Assembly (NCBI RefSeq): GCF_020193655.1
Contig: NZ_JADYVE010000009.1
Location: forward strand, 62,001-126,000
Direction: 5' to 3'
From: Ensifer sp. IC3342
Lineage (GTDB): Bacteria > Pseudomonadota > Alphaproteobacteria > Rhizobiales > Rhizobiaceae
Length of the DNA: 64,000 bases
Both the position numbers and the translations under genes were made by a program. Every line of letters starts with the position of its first letter. The first letter of the stretch is position 1. Shown piece by piece: positions 9,640-18,900 of this stretch. The notes under the pieces were generated by a model that saw only the letters and a list, made by a program, of their open reading frames with translations, ran no database searches and had not been told where the DNA came from.

Positions 9640-9939
9640 CAGGAGATCCAGCAATTTCCCGGCCGCGGCAACCAGGGGCGCGGTCTCTGCGACCGGGCGG
9701 AGGGGCGGGACGTGGAGATCAGCTCTTCCTTGGCCTGGGCCAAAAGGTAGCGATAGGAAGGTGCCGCGAAGATCAGGCGCCAATTGCCGGCCGTGGAGGA
9801 ACCAGCGCGACACCGCTCGGCTGTGTCCCGGCCCAGCTCCTCCCGGCTGAAGCCCACCATAGCCGGCCGTGACATCGCCGATTTCGATGATTTCGTCGCA
9901 GAGGTAGTCGAGGTCGGTCGTTTCGGTGTCGACAATCAC
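9640..9939 (-). pseudogene. 3'-5' exonuclease (DnaQ-like) remnant
   Basis: The frame begins MIVDTETTDLDYLCDEIIEI, the ExoI DxE motif of DEDD exonucleases. Conservation then breaks: the later YLLAQAKEE segment lies in another frame and the remaining Exo motifs are not visible. It abuts a transposase fragment, which suggests an insertion or deletion junction at about 9936. Confidence 0.45.
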
Positions 9940-10165
9940 ACCCTGCCGCGGGCGTTGTGGCCGAGCCCCTTTAGGAACTCCAACTCCAGCCCCTGCTTGC
10001 CGACCAGCCGCTCCAGCGCTGGGATCCGGGCCAAGTATTCCGGGATGAGGTCGCCCGCCTGCGCATCTTCGTCAAATGCGCCTTGCTCGTACTTCTGAAT
10101 CCAGATACGAATAAGGTTGCGCGACACGTCGTGGCGGGCGTCTGCCGATAGGCTATATCCAATCA
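9936..10165 (-). pseudogene. Transposase OrfA C-terminal fragment (IS3-like)
   Basis: NLIRIWIQKYEQGAFDED followed by IPALERLVGKQGLELEFLKG is the helix-turn-helix tail plus leucine-zipper region of IS3-family OrfA proteins. The N-terminus is in a different frame and there is no OrfB, so this is a fragment. Confidence 0.5.
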
Positions 10166-10199
10166 GAGAGGACTCTTAGCAGGGGATGTTGACCTGCTC

Positions 10200-11372
10200 T
10201 CATTCCAGTTCTTCAATGGTGGTGCGCAGGGACCAGACCGCGATTAGCAGCAGGGGAAGGCCAATCAGATTTAATGTAACCCAACCTGCATTTGCCATCA
10301 ATGCACCCGCCGCAAAGGAGGCCGCTACGTTAGCCGAGTAGACCAGCATGGCGTTAAACCCCTGCGCCCTTGTTTTAAGGGCAGGCGAGTAAGTGCTGGC
10401 GAGCAACAAAGTGCCGCCGTTGAACATGAAGTTCCAGCCGATACCCGACAGACCCAACTCAAGGATATACATTGTCAGAGTTTGTTCTGTGACGGCGCTC
10501 AGTATGCATCCGACGGCACTGGCGAACACCCCCAGCAGCACCAATCCCCGCAAGCCGATGTACTTTATCAGAATGGGATTGAAAAAAGACGGTAGGTACA
10601 TCAAGGCGAAGTGCGCTTGGAGTACCGTTGCTGAGTGATGGACGCTGAGGCCGGAGTGATGGATGGACAGCGGCGCGGCATTCATCGTCAAAGTCATGAC
10701 TGCGAAGCCAATGGCACAGATCAGACTGACCCTCAGAAAGGGTCGGCCCAGTATCAGTGTGTCGGCCGGGTGTTTGTCTGGTGCTCCGGGCTTTTTGTCG
10801 CGGCCCAGATCGGCGGACAGTAAAAGTTGGGACAAGGCCAGGGCGACACACACCAGAGACAATACCATAAAAGCGCCGGCGTAAGGAGCCTCCGACACGG
10901 CCTCGGCGAACCGGCCGCCGAGGTACGGTCCGGCGATGCCGCCCGCGACACCAGCACCGGTGACTATGGCTACGGCGATGTCTCTCTCCGCCGGATCTTT
11001 AGCGGCGTCGATGGCCGCGAAGCGGTAATATTGACCGAAGGCGCTAAAGATACCGAGCAAGAATGTGCCCAGCACCAGCAGCGGAAAGTTGTGCACTACC
11101 ATTGCCATCATTGCAGTGGCGCCGCCAACGATGCCTACACCGGCTTTGAACATGAATCCGCATCGCCGGCCGAGCCGTCCCATCAGTGTGGACGCAGGAT
11201 AGATCATGATTAGCGTGCCTATGACCGTGGCGGTCACTGGAAGAGTGCTAAGCGTTGGATAGGGGGCAAGGAAATTGCCGGACAGACTTGACACCGATGT
11301 CAGCAAAGACACCACGGTACTGGTGAGCGCTTGCCCAATCGCTAGGACTATTACATCGTGAGGCGTCGGCAT
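10200..11372 (-). CDS. Major facilitator superfamily transporter
   Basis: About 390 residues of strongly hydrophobic sequence, consistent with 12 membrane segments. The loop after the second helix carries the MFS signature (MGRLGRRCGFMFKAG). It looks like the YcaD/EmrD type of drug or metabolite exporter. ATG 11372 fits the family N-terminus; a GTG at 11420 in the same frame would add a Pro/His-rich tail. It lies downstream of, and in the same direction as, two PvcA/DIT1-like genes, and may export their product. In the 298-base gap a 107-codon frame (11674-11351) overlaps the preceding stop as ATGA, but its composition is not protein-like and I do not call it. Confidence 0.85.
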   Translation of the reverse strand: MPTPHDVIVLAIGQALTSTVVSLLTSVSSLSGNFLAPYPTLSTLPVTATVIGTLIMIYPASTLMGRLGRRCGFMFKAGVGIVGGATAMMAMVVHNFPLLVLGTFLLGIFSAFGQYYRFAAIDAAKDPAERDIAVAIVTGAGVAGGIAGPYLGGRFAEAVSEAPYAGAFMVLSLVCVALALSQLLLSADLGRDKKPGAPDKHPADTLILGRPFLRVSLICAIGFAVMTLTMNAAPLSIHHSGLSVHHSATVLQAHFALMYLPSFFNPILIKYIGLRGLVLLGVFASAVGCILSAVTEQTLTMYILELGLSGIGWNFMFNGGTLLLASTYSPALKTRAQGFNAMLVYSANVAASFAAGALMANAGWVTLNLIGLPLLLIAVWSLRTTIEELE

Positions 11373-11670
11373 TTCGATGTCTCTGAATCGAAAGGGGTGA
11401 GGGTGTGGCGCGGGAACCACCGGCCGTCTCTACCTGGGCCAAAGACTCCACCGCAAGTGCGGCAGTCCGTGCCACTATCGGCAAAGCGGCGATGAGCCGC
11501 TGACCACACCAGAACAGTCGGAACAAGCTGCAATTCAGCCGGTGAGGGCTTCCTCTCGTCAGATCGAGCCGAAGGCCACGGTGGGCCTGGTCTGCTCAAG
11601 TCGGCTCCCCTCGCACGCGTAGGGCACAGATCAGCGCGGGATCTGTGGGCAACGCACAGGTCAGCCTCGC

Positions 11671-13107
11671 TCATTGGACCCCTCCGGCTTCGCAGAGAAG
11701 CTTTAGAGTGTCGCAGCCGACTTCCACGAAGCAGAGTGGCTGTTGCGCTGGAGCGAGCCAGCCGAAGAGGGGATAGACGGTTTGATTGCTCACCGGCCGC
11801 AGGTAGACCGCCGCCGCATCGCGCTGTTGCAGTTCGGCATAGCTTTCGAAGACGATTGCATCGCGCTTCAACACACAGGCCAACACATGCTGGGCGAGGA
11901 GGTTGCCGCCGCCTGGACCTAAGGTGAAGATGGCGGGTACGTCGCGCCGGTCCCGTTTTTGGTGAACCGTTAGGCGCAAGACGTTAGCGCCTTGTGCCGC
12001 ATTTAGAATAGAAGTGGCTTCGTCGCTGGAATCTATCAGGTGGAGCGCAATGTACTTGCGCGTCGATTCCCAGGCCACACTCTGGACGAAGGACAAGGCA
12101 ACCTCGAACACATCCTCGCCTTCAAACGAGGCGATCCAGTCTGATTGGCGCTCTGGCGAGATTAAACTGACGATGGCGGCACGGATCAGCCGCGAGCATG
12201 CCGTCTCATCGCGTCCGCGAAGCCACGCCTCAATGCTCGGTGGCAATTGAATGCCGTGAGGGGCGTGATGGCGCTGCATCGGGTCAAGGGCGAACAGATG
12301 TTCCCAGTCGATGTTGAGCAGAACGGTTTCGAACTTGGACAGGATCATCTCGTCGGTAACGACTGCGAGGGAGTCGCGGAACCGCTGCTCCCGCGCGTCG
12401 ATGACAACAGAATGGCTGCCATCGCCGAATAGGTCCGAATAGGGGCGGAAGGACAGCGTGCCCTTCCTGCCAAGGGCGTCGGCGATCATCTGGCGCTGGG
12501 CGTCATACGCTTGACCCACGTTCGGCCGCGTGAACAACGCCTCGAAGAACCGGCTGCTACCTGTGAGGACGATCATGCCGACGGGTCTGCGCACCAACTG
12601 GGATACCGCGCGCACGATGATTAGCAACCGACGGATGGCATACATTTCCGCCAGATCGGCAAAAGACCCCAACGTCTTGAGGCCACCGGCACTACGTTTG
12701 GGTTGGCCCCAGCCCAGAACGAGGTTTAGGTGTTCATCGCGGGCCAGGGCTTCATGCACTTTGCGCTGTAATGCGCGGGTGTCGAGACGGCCAGCATTCT
12801 TAGATACTTGAGAGTTACGGAATACCTCGCAGATTTGTGCTGCCGCCTGCCAGCTCTTATCGCCCAAGCTTTCGTAGAGGCAGCCCACCGGCAGAGCCGC
12901 CAGTGTGTTAATGGCCGAGCGAGCGAGACGGGAGGCCTGACGGTCCATACCTGCTCGCCACGCCCCCACTACCTGCTCGACGTCCTGAGGGCCTATGTTA
13001 ATCGCCGGCCGAGCCTCTAGAGTGCAAAAACTACCGAGATTGCTTATTAGCGCCTTGTGCAGATTTGATTCGCTGACAATCTCTCGTTCCGAGAGCGCGT
13101 CGTTCAT
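11671..13107 (-). CDS. PvcA/DIT1-like protein (isocyanide-synthase family candidate), copy A
   Basis: A 478-residue protein I place by pattern only. LNLVLGWGQPKR, KTLG and ADLAEMYAI, then a segment ending LTGSSRFFEALF, follow the order of the PvcA/DIT1 family (FPAKSPN..K..G..PD..E, then the SDG..F segment). Near the C-terminus VLRLTVHQKR matches the family's IRLSIHP strand. The canonical Ser-Asp-Gly is replaced by Gly-Ser-Ser here. It starts two bases after the stop of its paralogue (13110-14591), so the two are co-translated and may form a heteromer in which this copy is structural. PvcA-type enzymes convert the amino group of Tyr or Trp to an isonitrile using ribulose 5-phosphate. Confidence 0.5.
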   Translation of the reverse strand: MNDALSEREIVSESNLHKALISNLGSFCTLEARPAINIGPQDVEQVVGAWRAGMDRQASRLARSAINTLAALPVGCLYESLGDKSWQAAAQICEVFRNSQVSKNAGRLDTRALQRKVHEALARDEHLNLVLGWGQPKRSAGGLKTLGSFADLAEMYAIRRLLIIVRAVSQLVRRPVGMIVLTGSSRFFEALFTRPNVGQAYDAQRQMIADALGRKGTLSFRPYSDLFGDGSHSVVIDAREQRFRDSLAVVTDEMILSKFETVLLNIDWEHLFALDPMQRHHAPHGIQLPPSIEAWLRGRDETACSRLIRAAIVSLISPERQSDWIASFEGEDVFEVALSFVQSVAWESTRKYIALHLIDSSDEATSILNAAQGANVLRLTVHQKRDRRDVPAIFTLGPGGGNLLAQHVLACVLKRDAIVFESYAELQQRDAAAVYLRPVSNQTVYPLFGWLAPAQQPLCFVEVGCDTLKLLCEAGGVQ

Positions 13108-13109
13108 TG

Positions 13110-14591
13110 TCAGCCCCTTCTCGTCAGGATGGAGTGCACGCGACCGTCGCCAATCAGGCGTGGATCGGTAGTATAGCCAATGGGTTGGTCGATCATCTGC
13201 ATGGCGTGCAACGGCCCGTAGTGCTCCCGGTGAAAGGGTGTGTCAGGCAGTTGTTCAAGTAGGATCGGGTATTCGCCTTGGGACTCGCGCTCCAAGCGGT
13301 AACGGAAGTTTACTTTGGCGGCCATTTTTGCGACTGACAGTCCCCCCGTGCAGTGCTGGGCAGTGATGCTTGCGTCCTGCCGGGTGGCGGATAAGAATTG
13401 CAGCTCTCCTTTCTTGGCGTGAACAGTCAGCTTGATAGCATCGCGGTCTATGCGCCGCAGGAGATTTAGGCCCCGGTCAGTCAGCGAGATTGCCACGTAG
13501 TATAGCGCTGCTTCCCAAGCCTGCCGGCGCATACTCCGGAACAGGATTGCGCACTCCGCTGGCGGCAGGTAGCCCAGCCGCGACAGATGCTCTCCTTGAA
13601 GGCCTACTTGGCTTAGCGGCCGGTGTAAGCAGGACGCATAACGGATGTAAAGCTTCTGGACATCGTCTCCATAATGCCGTTCCATGAAAGCTTCCCCGCC
13701 GATCAAAGTGTGCATATCCTTGTAATAGGTGGATGAAACGATGGACCAGAAGGTGAAATAAATTTGAGCGCCTATATCATCCACTTGCTGCACCGTGTCT
13801 AAGCTAGCTTGCAGTTCGTCCGGATCGAATAGCGGATCATATAGCATAGCCAACGAGGCGCAGTGATCTTCGTAAATTGTTTGTCGCGATTGCAACATTT
13901 CAGACGATAGGCGGTCGGATACCAAGCGCTCGTAATTGACCACTTCGACGATGTCGCCACTATTCAACTGGTTTACCCAGAAGCGCAGGCCGTCTTGGTA
14001 GGCGGCGATGAGTGGATCTGGCGTTCGGCAGGCGCGGTTGTATTTGAAGCCGTCCGCCAAGATGATAAGGCGGCAACCGGTCGGGCTGATCGCGTTGATT
14101 ACTTGGGCGGCCTCAGCACACCGGACTAAGGTATGCAACTCAGCCAGGTCGGGGTTGGGACCTCGATTCTTCAGGGGGCAAAGTGGCTTGCGCGAGAGTA
14201 TGGGGAAGTGCAGGCGCAACGGAGCGCCTTTGTCCAGCCGCCGCTTGATAAGGTTGCGCAGTTCTATTCGAGATAAATTCGCCTCCCGCGGCTTGAACCA
14301 CCAGTTGTCAAACAGGGTCTCAGTCGCGCATTCCGCTACGCCGACCTTCTTCACGTCATACAGATTAGCTCGGCTGCGGGCTCGAGCAACTGCGGCGTTG
14401 ATGCGGCGGGCCATGGCCTCATTCATGCGCATGTTTAACGACGACGTGAAATGCGCAAGCCAGTAGTCTGCGGGCACCCGGATGGCTTTCGCCATGAATT
14501 CTCTATGGCTGTAAAGGTTGCATCTCTCACGGACCAAACGGATCAGTCGATGGCCAGAGGAAATGCGGCTACGAAGCTGCGCGCTATTCAT
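13110..14591 (-). CDS. PvcA/DIT1-like protein (isocyanide-synthase family candidate), copy B
   Basis: This copy keeps the family pattern better. LHFPILSRKPLCPLKNRG and NPDLAELHTLVRCAE are followed by LIILADGFKYNRACRTPD, equivalent to the SDGxxFxD segment. A C-terminal IKLTVHAKKGEL strand matches that of copy A. ATG 14591 gives about 493 residues; the frame is open to 14855 but the extra sequence is basic and unlike the family. No strong ribosome binding site is visible. The order copy B, copy A, MFS on one strand looks like a small biosynthesis-and-export operon, comparable in logic to yeast DIT1 with its MFS partner DTR1. Possible products are an isonitrile or a modified aromatic amino acid. 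The assignment needs a profile search. Confidence 0.55.
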   Translation of the reverse strand: MNSAQLRSRISSGHRLIRLVRERCNLYSHREFMAKAIRVPADYWLAHFTSSLNMRMNEAMARRINAAVARARSRANLYDVKKVGVAECATETLFDNWWFKPREANLSRIELRNLIKRRLDKGAPLRLHFPILSRKPLCPLKNRGPNPDLAELHTLVRCAEAAQVINAISPTGCRLIILADGFKYNRACRTPDPLIAAYQDGLRFWVNQLNSGDIVEVVNYERLVSDRLSSEMLQSRQTIYEDHCASLAMLYDPLFDPDELQASLDTVQQVDDIGAQIYFTFWSIVSSTYYKDMHTLIGGEAFMERHYGDDVQKLYIRYASCLHRPLSQVGLQGEHLSRLGYLPPAECAILFRSMRRQAWEAALYYVAISLTDRGLNLLRRIDRDAIKLTVHAKKGELQFLSATRQDASITAQHCTGGLSVAKMAAKVNFRYRLERESQGEYPILLEQLPDTPFHREHYGPLHAMQMIDQPIGYTTDPRLIGDGRVHSILTRRG

Positions 14592-15084
14592 CAGAGCACA
14601 TCCGTGTCTGGTGACTGGGAAATCCGTGGGAAGCCAGGCTCTTCGCTGGCACCAACGGCTTTCGGCCCTTCCGCCCTCCATCCGGATACATCGGAAAGCG
14701 AGCTTTTTGCGCTGCATTGATGTGACTTTCGCGTCTCTCTGTGCCCCATGGGGGTGAATTTCGTCACTTGCGGGTGATTTTCGCCGGTCCGCGGCTGTTG
14801 GCCCGCCCTTGGCGGCTCGGTATTTCCTTTTGTCTTCCCGTTTCGGCTCATGCACTCCGCCCCAGCATCCGATTGCCTCCCGGCTTCTTGCCGCGCACCC
14901 CGCTGATGAAGCCGTCTGCCCATACTTTCCTCTTCCTCGCCAGATAGCCAGCCTTGGTTAGATGCTTGTTGAAACGGGAAGACAGGTACTCCACTCGGGA
15001 CGGGAACAGCAAAACTCGTGCCAAGTAGCCTTAGCAGCCGGCCGTTATGCTGGATGTCTGGTGACGCGGCCCGCAGATCTGCTG

Positions 15085-15460
15085 CGGATCGCGGCGGACT
15101 TCTTCTGGTTCAGGCCAAAGGTGAGCTCAAGGGCATCATCCAACACGCCTTCGGCGTCGTCACGGCCGATGCCAGGCACTATGTGCCGCGCAGCGAGGGG
15201 CGCAAGATGTTCTGGTCGAGCCGCCCTTATCTCGCCTGCATCGTCAGTGTTCTAACCTGGTGCGTGACGGCTTGGACGATCGTCCCGCTGCTGTTCATCT
15301 GGGGACCGCGCTATTACGCCATCGGGTTCTACTTCTTTGGTTTCCTGACGCAGCATGCCGGCCTTGCCGAGGACTCTTACGATCATCGCCTCAACCACCC
15401 GGACATTCATGAGGAACCCGGCCTTCGAGTTCCTCTATTCGCGTCGCCGAGATGATGATT
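15085..15460 (+). pseudogene. Fatty-acid desaturase fragment
   Basis: HYVPRSEGRKMFWSSRPYLA and LLFIWGPRYYAIGFYFFG, followed by LTQHAGLAED and DHRLNH, match the central membrane region of rhizobial fatty-acid desaturase-like proteins, including one His-box (QHAGLAEDSYDHR). A frameshift near 15390 moves the continuation (TFMRNPAFEFLY) to another frame, and both ends are missing. The stretch 14592-15084 holds no gene I can support. Confidence 0.6.
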
Positions 15461-15479
15461 GCCGCCGGAGCGCGTCCGC

Positions 15480-15950
15480 GTTGGCTGCTCTCACGGCGAG
15501 TGATGTGAACCTCAAGTCACTGCTCGTCCTCAGGTCGTTCTCGAACTGCGCGCGTGGTCGAGCATCGCCGAAGAACTCGGTGAGGAGAGCAACCGTTGAT
15601 TACCCGTATGGCGAGTAGCTCTGGCGCTACTTCCCCCACTGCCGGAGCTCGAGAGCGACCTTGCGGCAGAGTGGTGCTCGATCTCTGGGAGACCGCACCG
15701 ACACCGGACAGGGCGGCTCGCATCCGCGAGGCGATGATCGCCACGCTTCTCAAGCGCCATCGCATCCGCCGGTTCAACGCCGCCCGTGTACGCGATGCAT
15801 TGCGCCAGCCGCTTAAAGTCGCCGCCGCAACGACCGAATCCGCCAGCGCCCATGGAAGGATCGTCCTCGCCACGCTCAGGCTGTCGCGTTCCGCCGCATG
15901 CGCTGGGTGCCATGGTCGGAGGAGAGCCGCTCAAGCCGGCTCCCCAGCTC
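15480..15950 (+). pseudogene. IS110-family transposase remnant
   Basis: VVLDLWETAPTPDRAARIRE and ATLLKRHRIRRFNAARV, followed by a segment ending TTESASAHGRI, correspond to the central spacer region of IS110-type DEDD transposases. Stops and frame changes flank it and neither the N-terminal DEDD nor the C-terminal transposase_20 domain is intact. Confidence 0.55.
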
Positions 15951-15952
15951 TA

Positions 15953-18900
15953 TCAGTCCAAGCCGGCATAAGTCCTCAGTCGGACCAAAAGTCCCTGCCG
16001 ATCGGCGACGAGGTTGTCGAGGTGCAGCGGCTCATGCGCTGGTCGCTCTTCTTGCGCCAATATGCTAACCAGCGCCCGCGTGCCGTCCACCACGAACACG
16101 CCGCAATCATAACTGTTCTGCTGCTGGGCCATGCGGGCTGACTCCAAGGGGGCGCCCAACCGTCGTGCGAGCTGTGCTGCCGGCTGGTCGTTGTGTCCGA
16201 GGATGGAGTCGTAATGATAGGCAATCGGCCTTGCCCGTTCGCGGCGGTCAACGAACAGCAGCGACCAATGGCTGCCGCGGCGATTGGGAGCCGGAGCATC
16301 GTTCACCGGCAGGAACAGGAAGTCGGCGGTATCGTTATCATGACGATCGTAGATGATGCGCTGCCATGCGACGAGCATGTCGCTCTCCTCGCCGAAGCGC
16401 AGTTGATAAAGGGCTATCAGGGGATCCACGAACTGCGTCCGGGCGGCGAGATCCGGATTGTCCCGCTGCAACTCCTGCCTCAGGAGCGCGTAATCCCTGA
16501 GGATATGCTCGTCGCCCAGCCATTCCATACCGCCGAGCACCCGCCCGTTGCGGTCGTGCGACGAGGCTGTCGGACCCAACGCCCCGATCTGAGGATCGGA
16601 GGATGTGCTCGGAAACACCGGGCTGCGCTCCGCGGCCGCTCCGGGGCACAGATACGCGTGCAGCGCCTTCACACATGGATCTGCATTCTTTTTATCGTTT
16701 TTGTGGGGTGGGACAAACCTGAGGTTAGCTTGTTGGTAGAGCGGCCGGCGCTCACTCATCATTTGGGCGATTTTCCGATCCGAATCGGGGCCTTGCAGCA
16801 ACGGGCGTTTGGCGTCTTTCCTTGTTCGAGTCTGGATCACGTCCAGGCCGGTATCGAACCAGATCGAGACCCCTTTGTTGCCGATGAGGTGGCGAGTCTG
16901 CTCGTCCAGGACCGAGCCGCCGCCGGTCGCGATCACCTTGGGCCCGGTGTCGAGGCATTGAGCGATCTCTCGTGCCTCCAGCTTCCTGAAATAATCCTCG
17001 CCGTGATCTTTGAAAATCTCCGATATCGATTTGCCGACTTTCTGCTCGATTCTCTTGTCGGTATCGACGAAGCGCAGCCCCAGCCGACGCGCGAGAGCTG
17101 GGCCAATGCTGGATTTACCGGCGCCTGGCATGCCGACGAGCACGATCGGCCGCTCGCCGAGGGCAGCGACAATCTCCTTTGCTTCCGGTGACTTGGCAAT
17201 CTCGGACTTTCTTGACTGTCCGACAGCTCGCAATCCAGGTACTGCGGCGGCGCCACCCATGCAATCCCTCCAGTGTGCTATGCTCAGCACATCCTCGGGT
17301 CTGTCAACGGCCTTGCAGCTTTCTCTTAGCCTCTGCTCGAGTTTCTCTGCCTTCTCCAGAGCATCCCTTCGCTTCAACTCCTGCAGCTCTTTATAAGTAT
17401 CGTGGTTGTCAACTTTGGCGCTGTAGCTGCCTGGCGTATGGAATTCCATCTGGAAGCGGTAGCCTGCTGCTGTGGCGAGCACAGCGTGGATGCCGAGATA
17501 AACAGGTTGGTCGAATTTGAACCAGTTGGTTACCTCGATTTCCGTGTAGCCTTGCTCCTCGAAAAGCAGAATGGCTGCCTTAAAGGCACGTGTAAAATCC
17601 TTGTCGGGGACTTCGAAGACGTGGCGTACGGCGCTGCTGATCAGCTGTGGGTTGCTGCCGGATGAGACGCTCGTGCCGGTGAGCTGCTCTCTAATGGAGC
17701 GTTCCGATCTCAAGCGGCGCTCCAGATGAGGCATTTTCACCTGGAGGCCCATGTTCCTCAGGCTTGCGGCGACGCTGAGTGCCCCTGCAGTGATTTTCCC
17801 CTCCTCTTTTGCGGCGCGGGCAACCTCAATTCGGGCGCGCTCTGACGCCTCCACGGGACCCAGCGTGATTGTATCGTCGGGATCCACTGCGGCCGGCCGG
17901 AGGTCGGAGGCTTTGCGCAAAATGCCGAGCTCTGCAACGAGATTGATCGAGGTTTCCATGACTGAAGCCGTCAGCGTGGGGTTGCCCTCCAGGTCCTTCA
18001 AGGCTGCATCGGCGTCAAACCTTCCATGGTTGAGAGACGCTGCTAGGCCTTTGACGTAGGGCACGGACCTCAAGCCCGGCGTCGTATGCAGCAGCCGCTG
18101 AAGGAGCTCGCTCTTCTTGGAATAGAGCCTAGCGCCAGTGTTGGATTTGTAGGCGTCGGTGCCGACCTTAATGCCGAGGCTAAGGAGGTTGTTTGCGCTT
18201 TGCACGAGGTCGTCCGGATTGTAACCGTCCGGGCGAGGATCAATCCGCGCAGGATAGTTGTCGATTAGAGCCCGGATGCGGTCTCGCGGTCGAGAAGTTG
18301 CCGGATAGGCATCCGCCAGATCCGGCAATAGCTCTGAGACTGCGGCGCTGAGCGTCGCGCATTTTGCGTCGTTCGCGTTTTCGACTGTTTCGGGCAGGCA
18401 TTCCAGGTCAGGCCTCTCTGCCCATGCCTCAAGGTCGGCGACGAGCAACTCGGCCATTTGGCGAGCAACCGGATGTCGGGCGACTTCGATCTCGCGCCTC
18501 GCTCTCGCAAACGTGTTCTGGATATCCTGGCGACTCACCTCTTCCTGGCCCAACAACTGACCGATGTCTCGCCGGAGCTCGTGGTGAACGCCCTCGTAGG
18601 TGCCAAAGACGGCACGCTCGGCAAACCAGCGTCGTGCTTCATGGGATTGAGCCAGAAAGTTTCGCTGTAGGCCGCTGTAGGTTTCCAGGACATCCTGGGT
18701 GGCAGCGAGAATTTGGCTGGCACGACCAAACTGGTAGTTGTCACCGCAAAGCGCCGGGGTATGCGACTTTGGCGGCTTTAGCGACGGAAGTCCGAGAGCT
18801 TGCTCCCTTTCATCAAACCCGCGCACATGCTCATAAAGCTGCGGCCGGTCGCCGATGATGATGATGGTGTCGCCGTCGAAGTCGCCGTCAAGCTTTTTCT

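Noticed and set aside
11351-11674. 107-codon frame with ATGA overlap to copy A of the PvcA-like pair
   Set aside because: The overlap is suggestive, but the composition is unlike protein and its end lies inside the MFS gene in another frame.
16193-17191. 332-codon plus-strand frame
   Set aside because: Lies antisense to the shikimate-kinase and protease domains of the effector.
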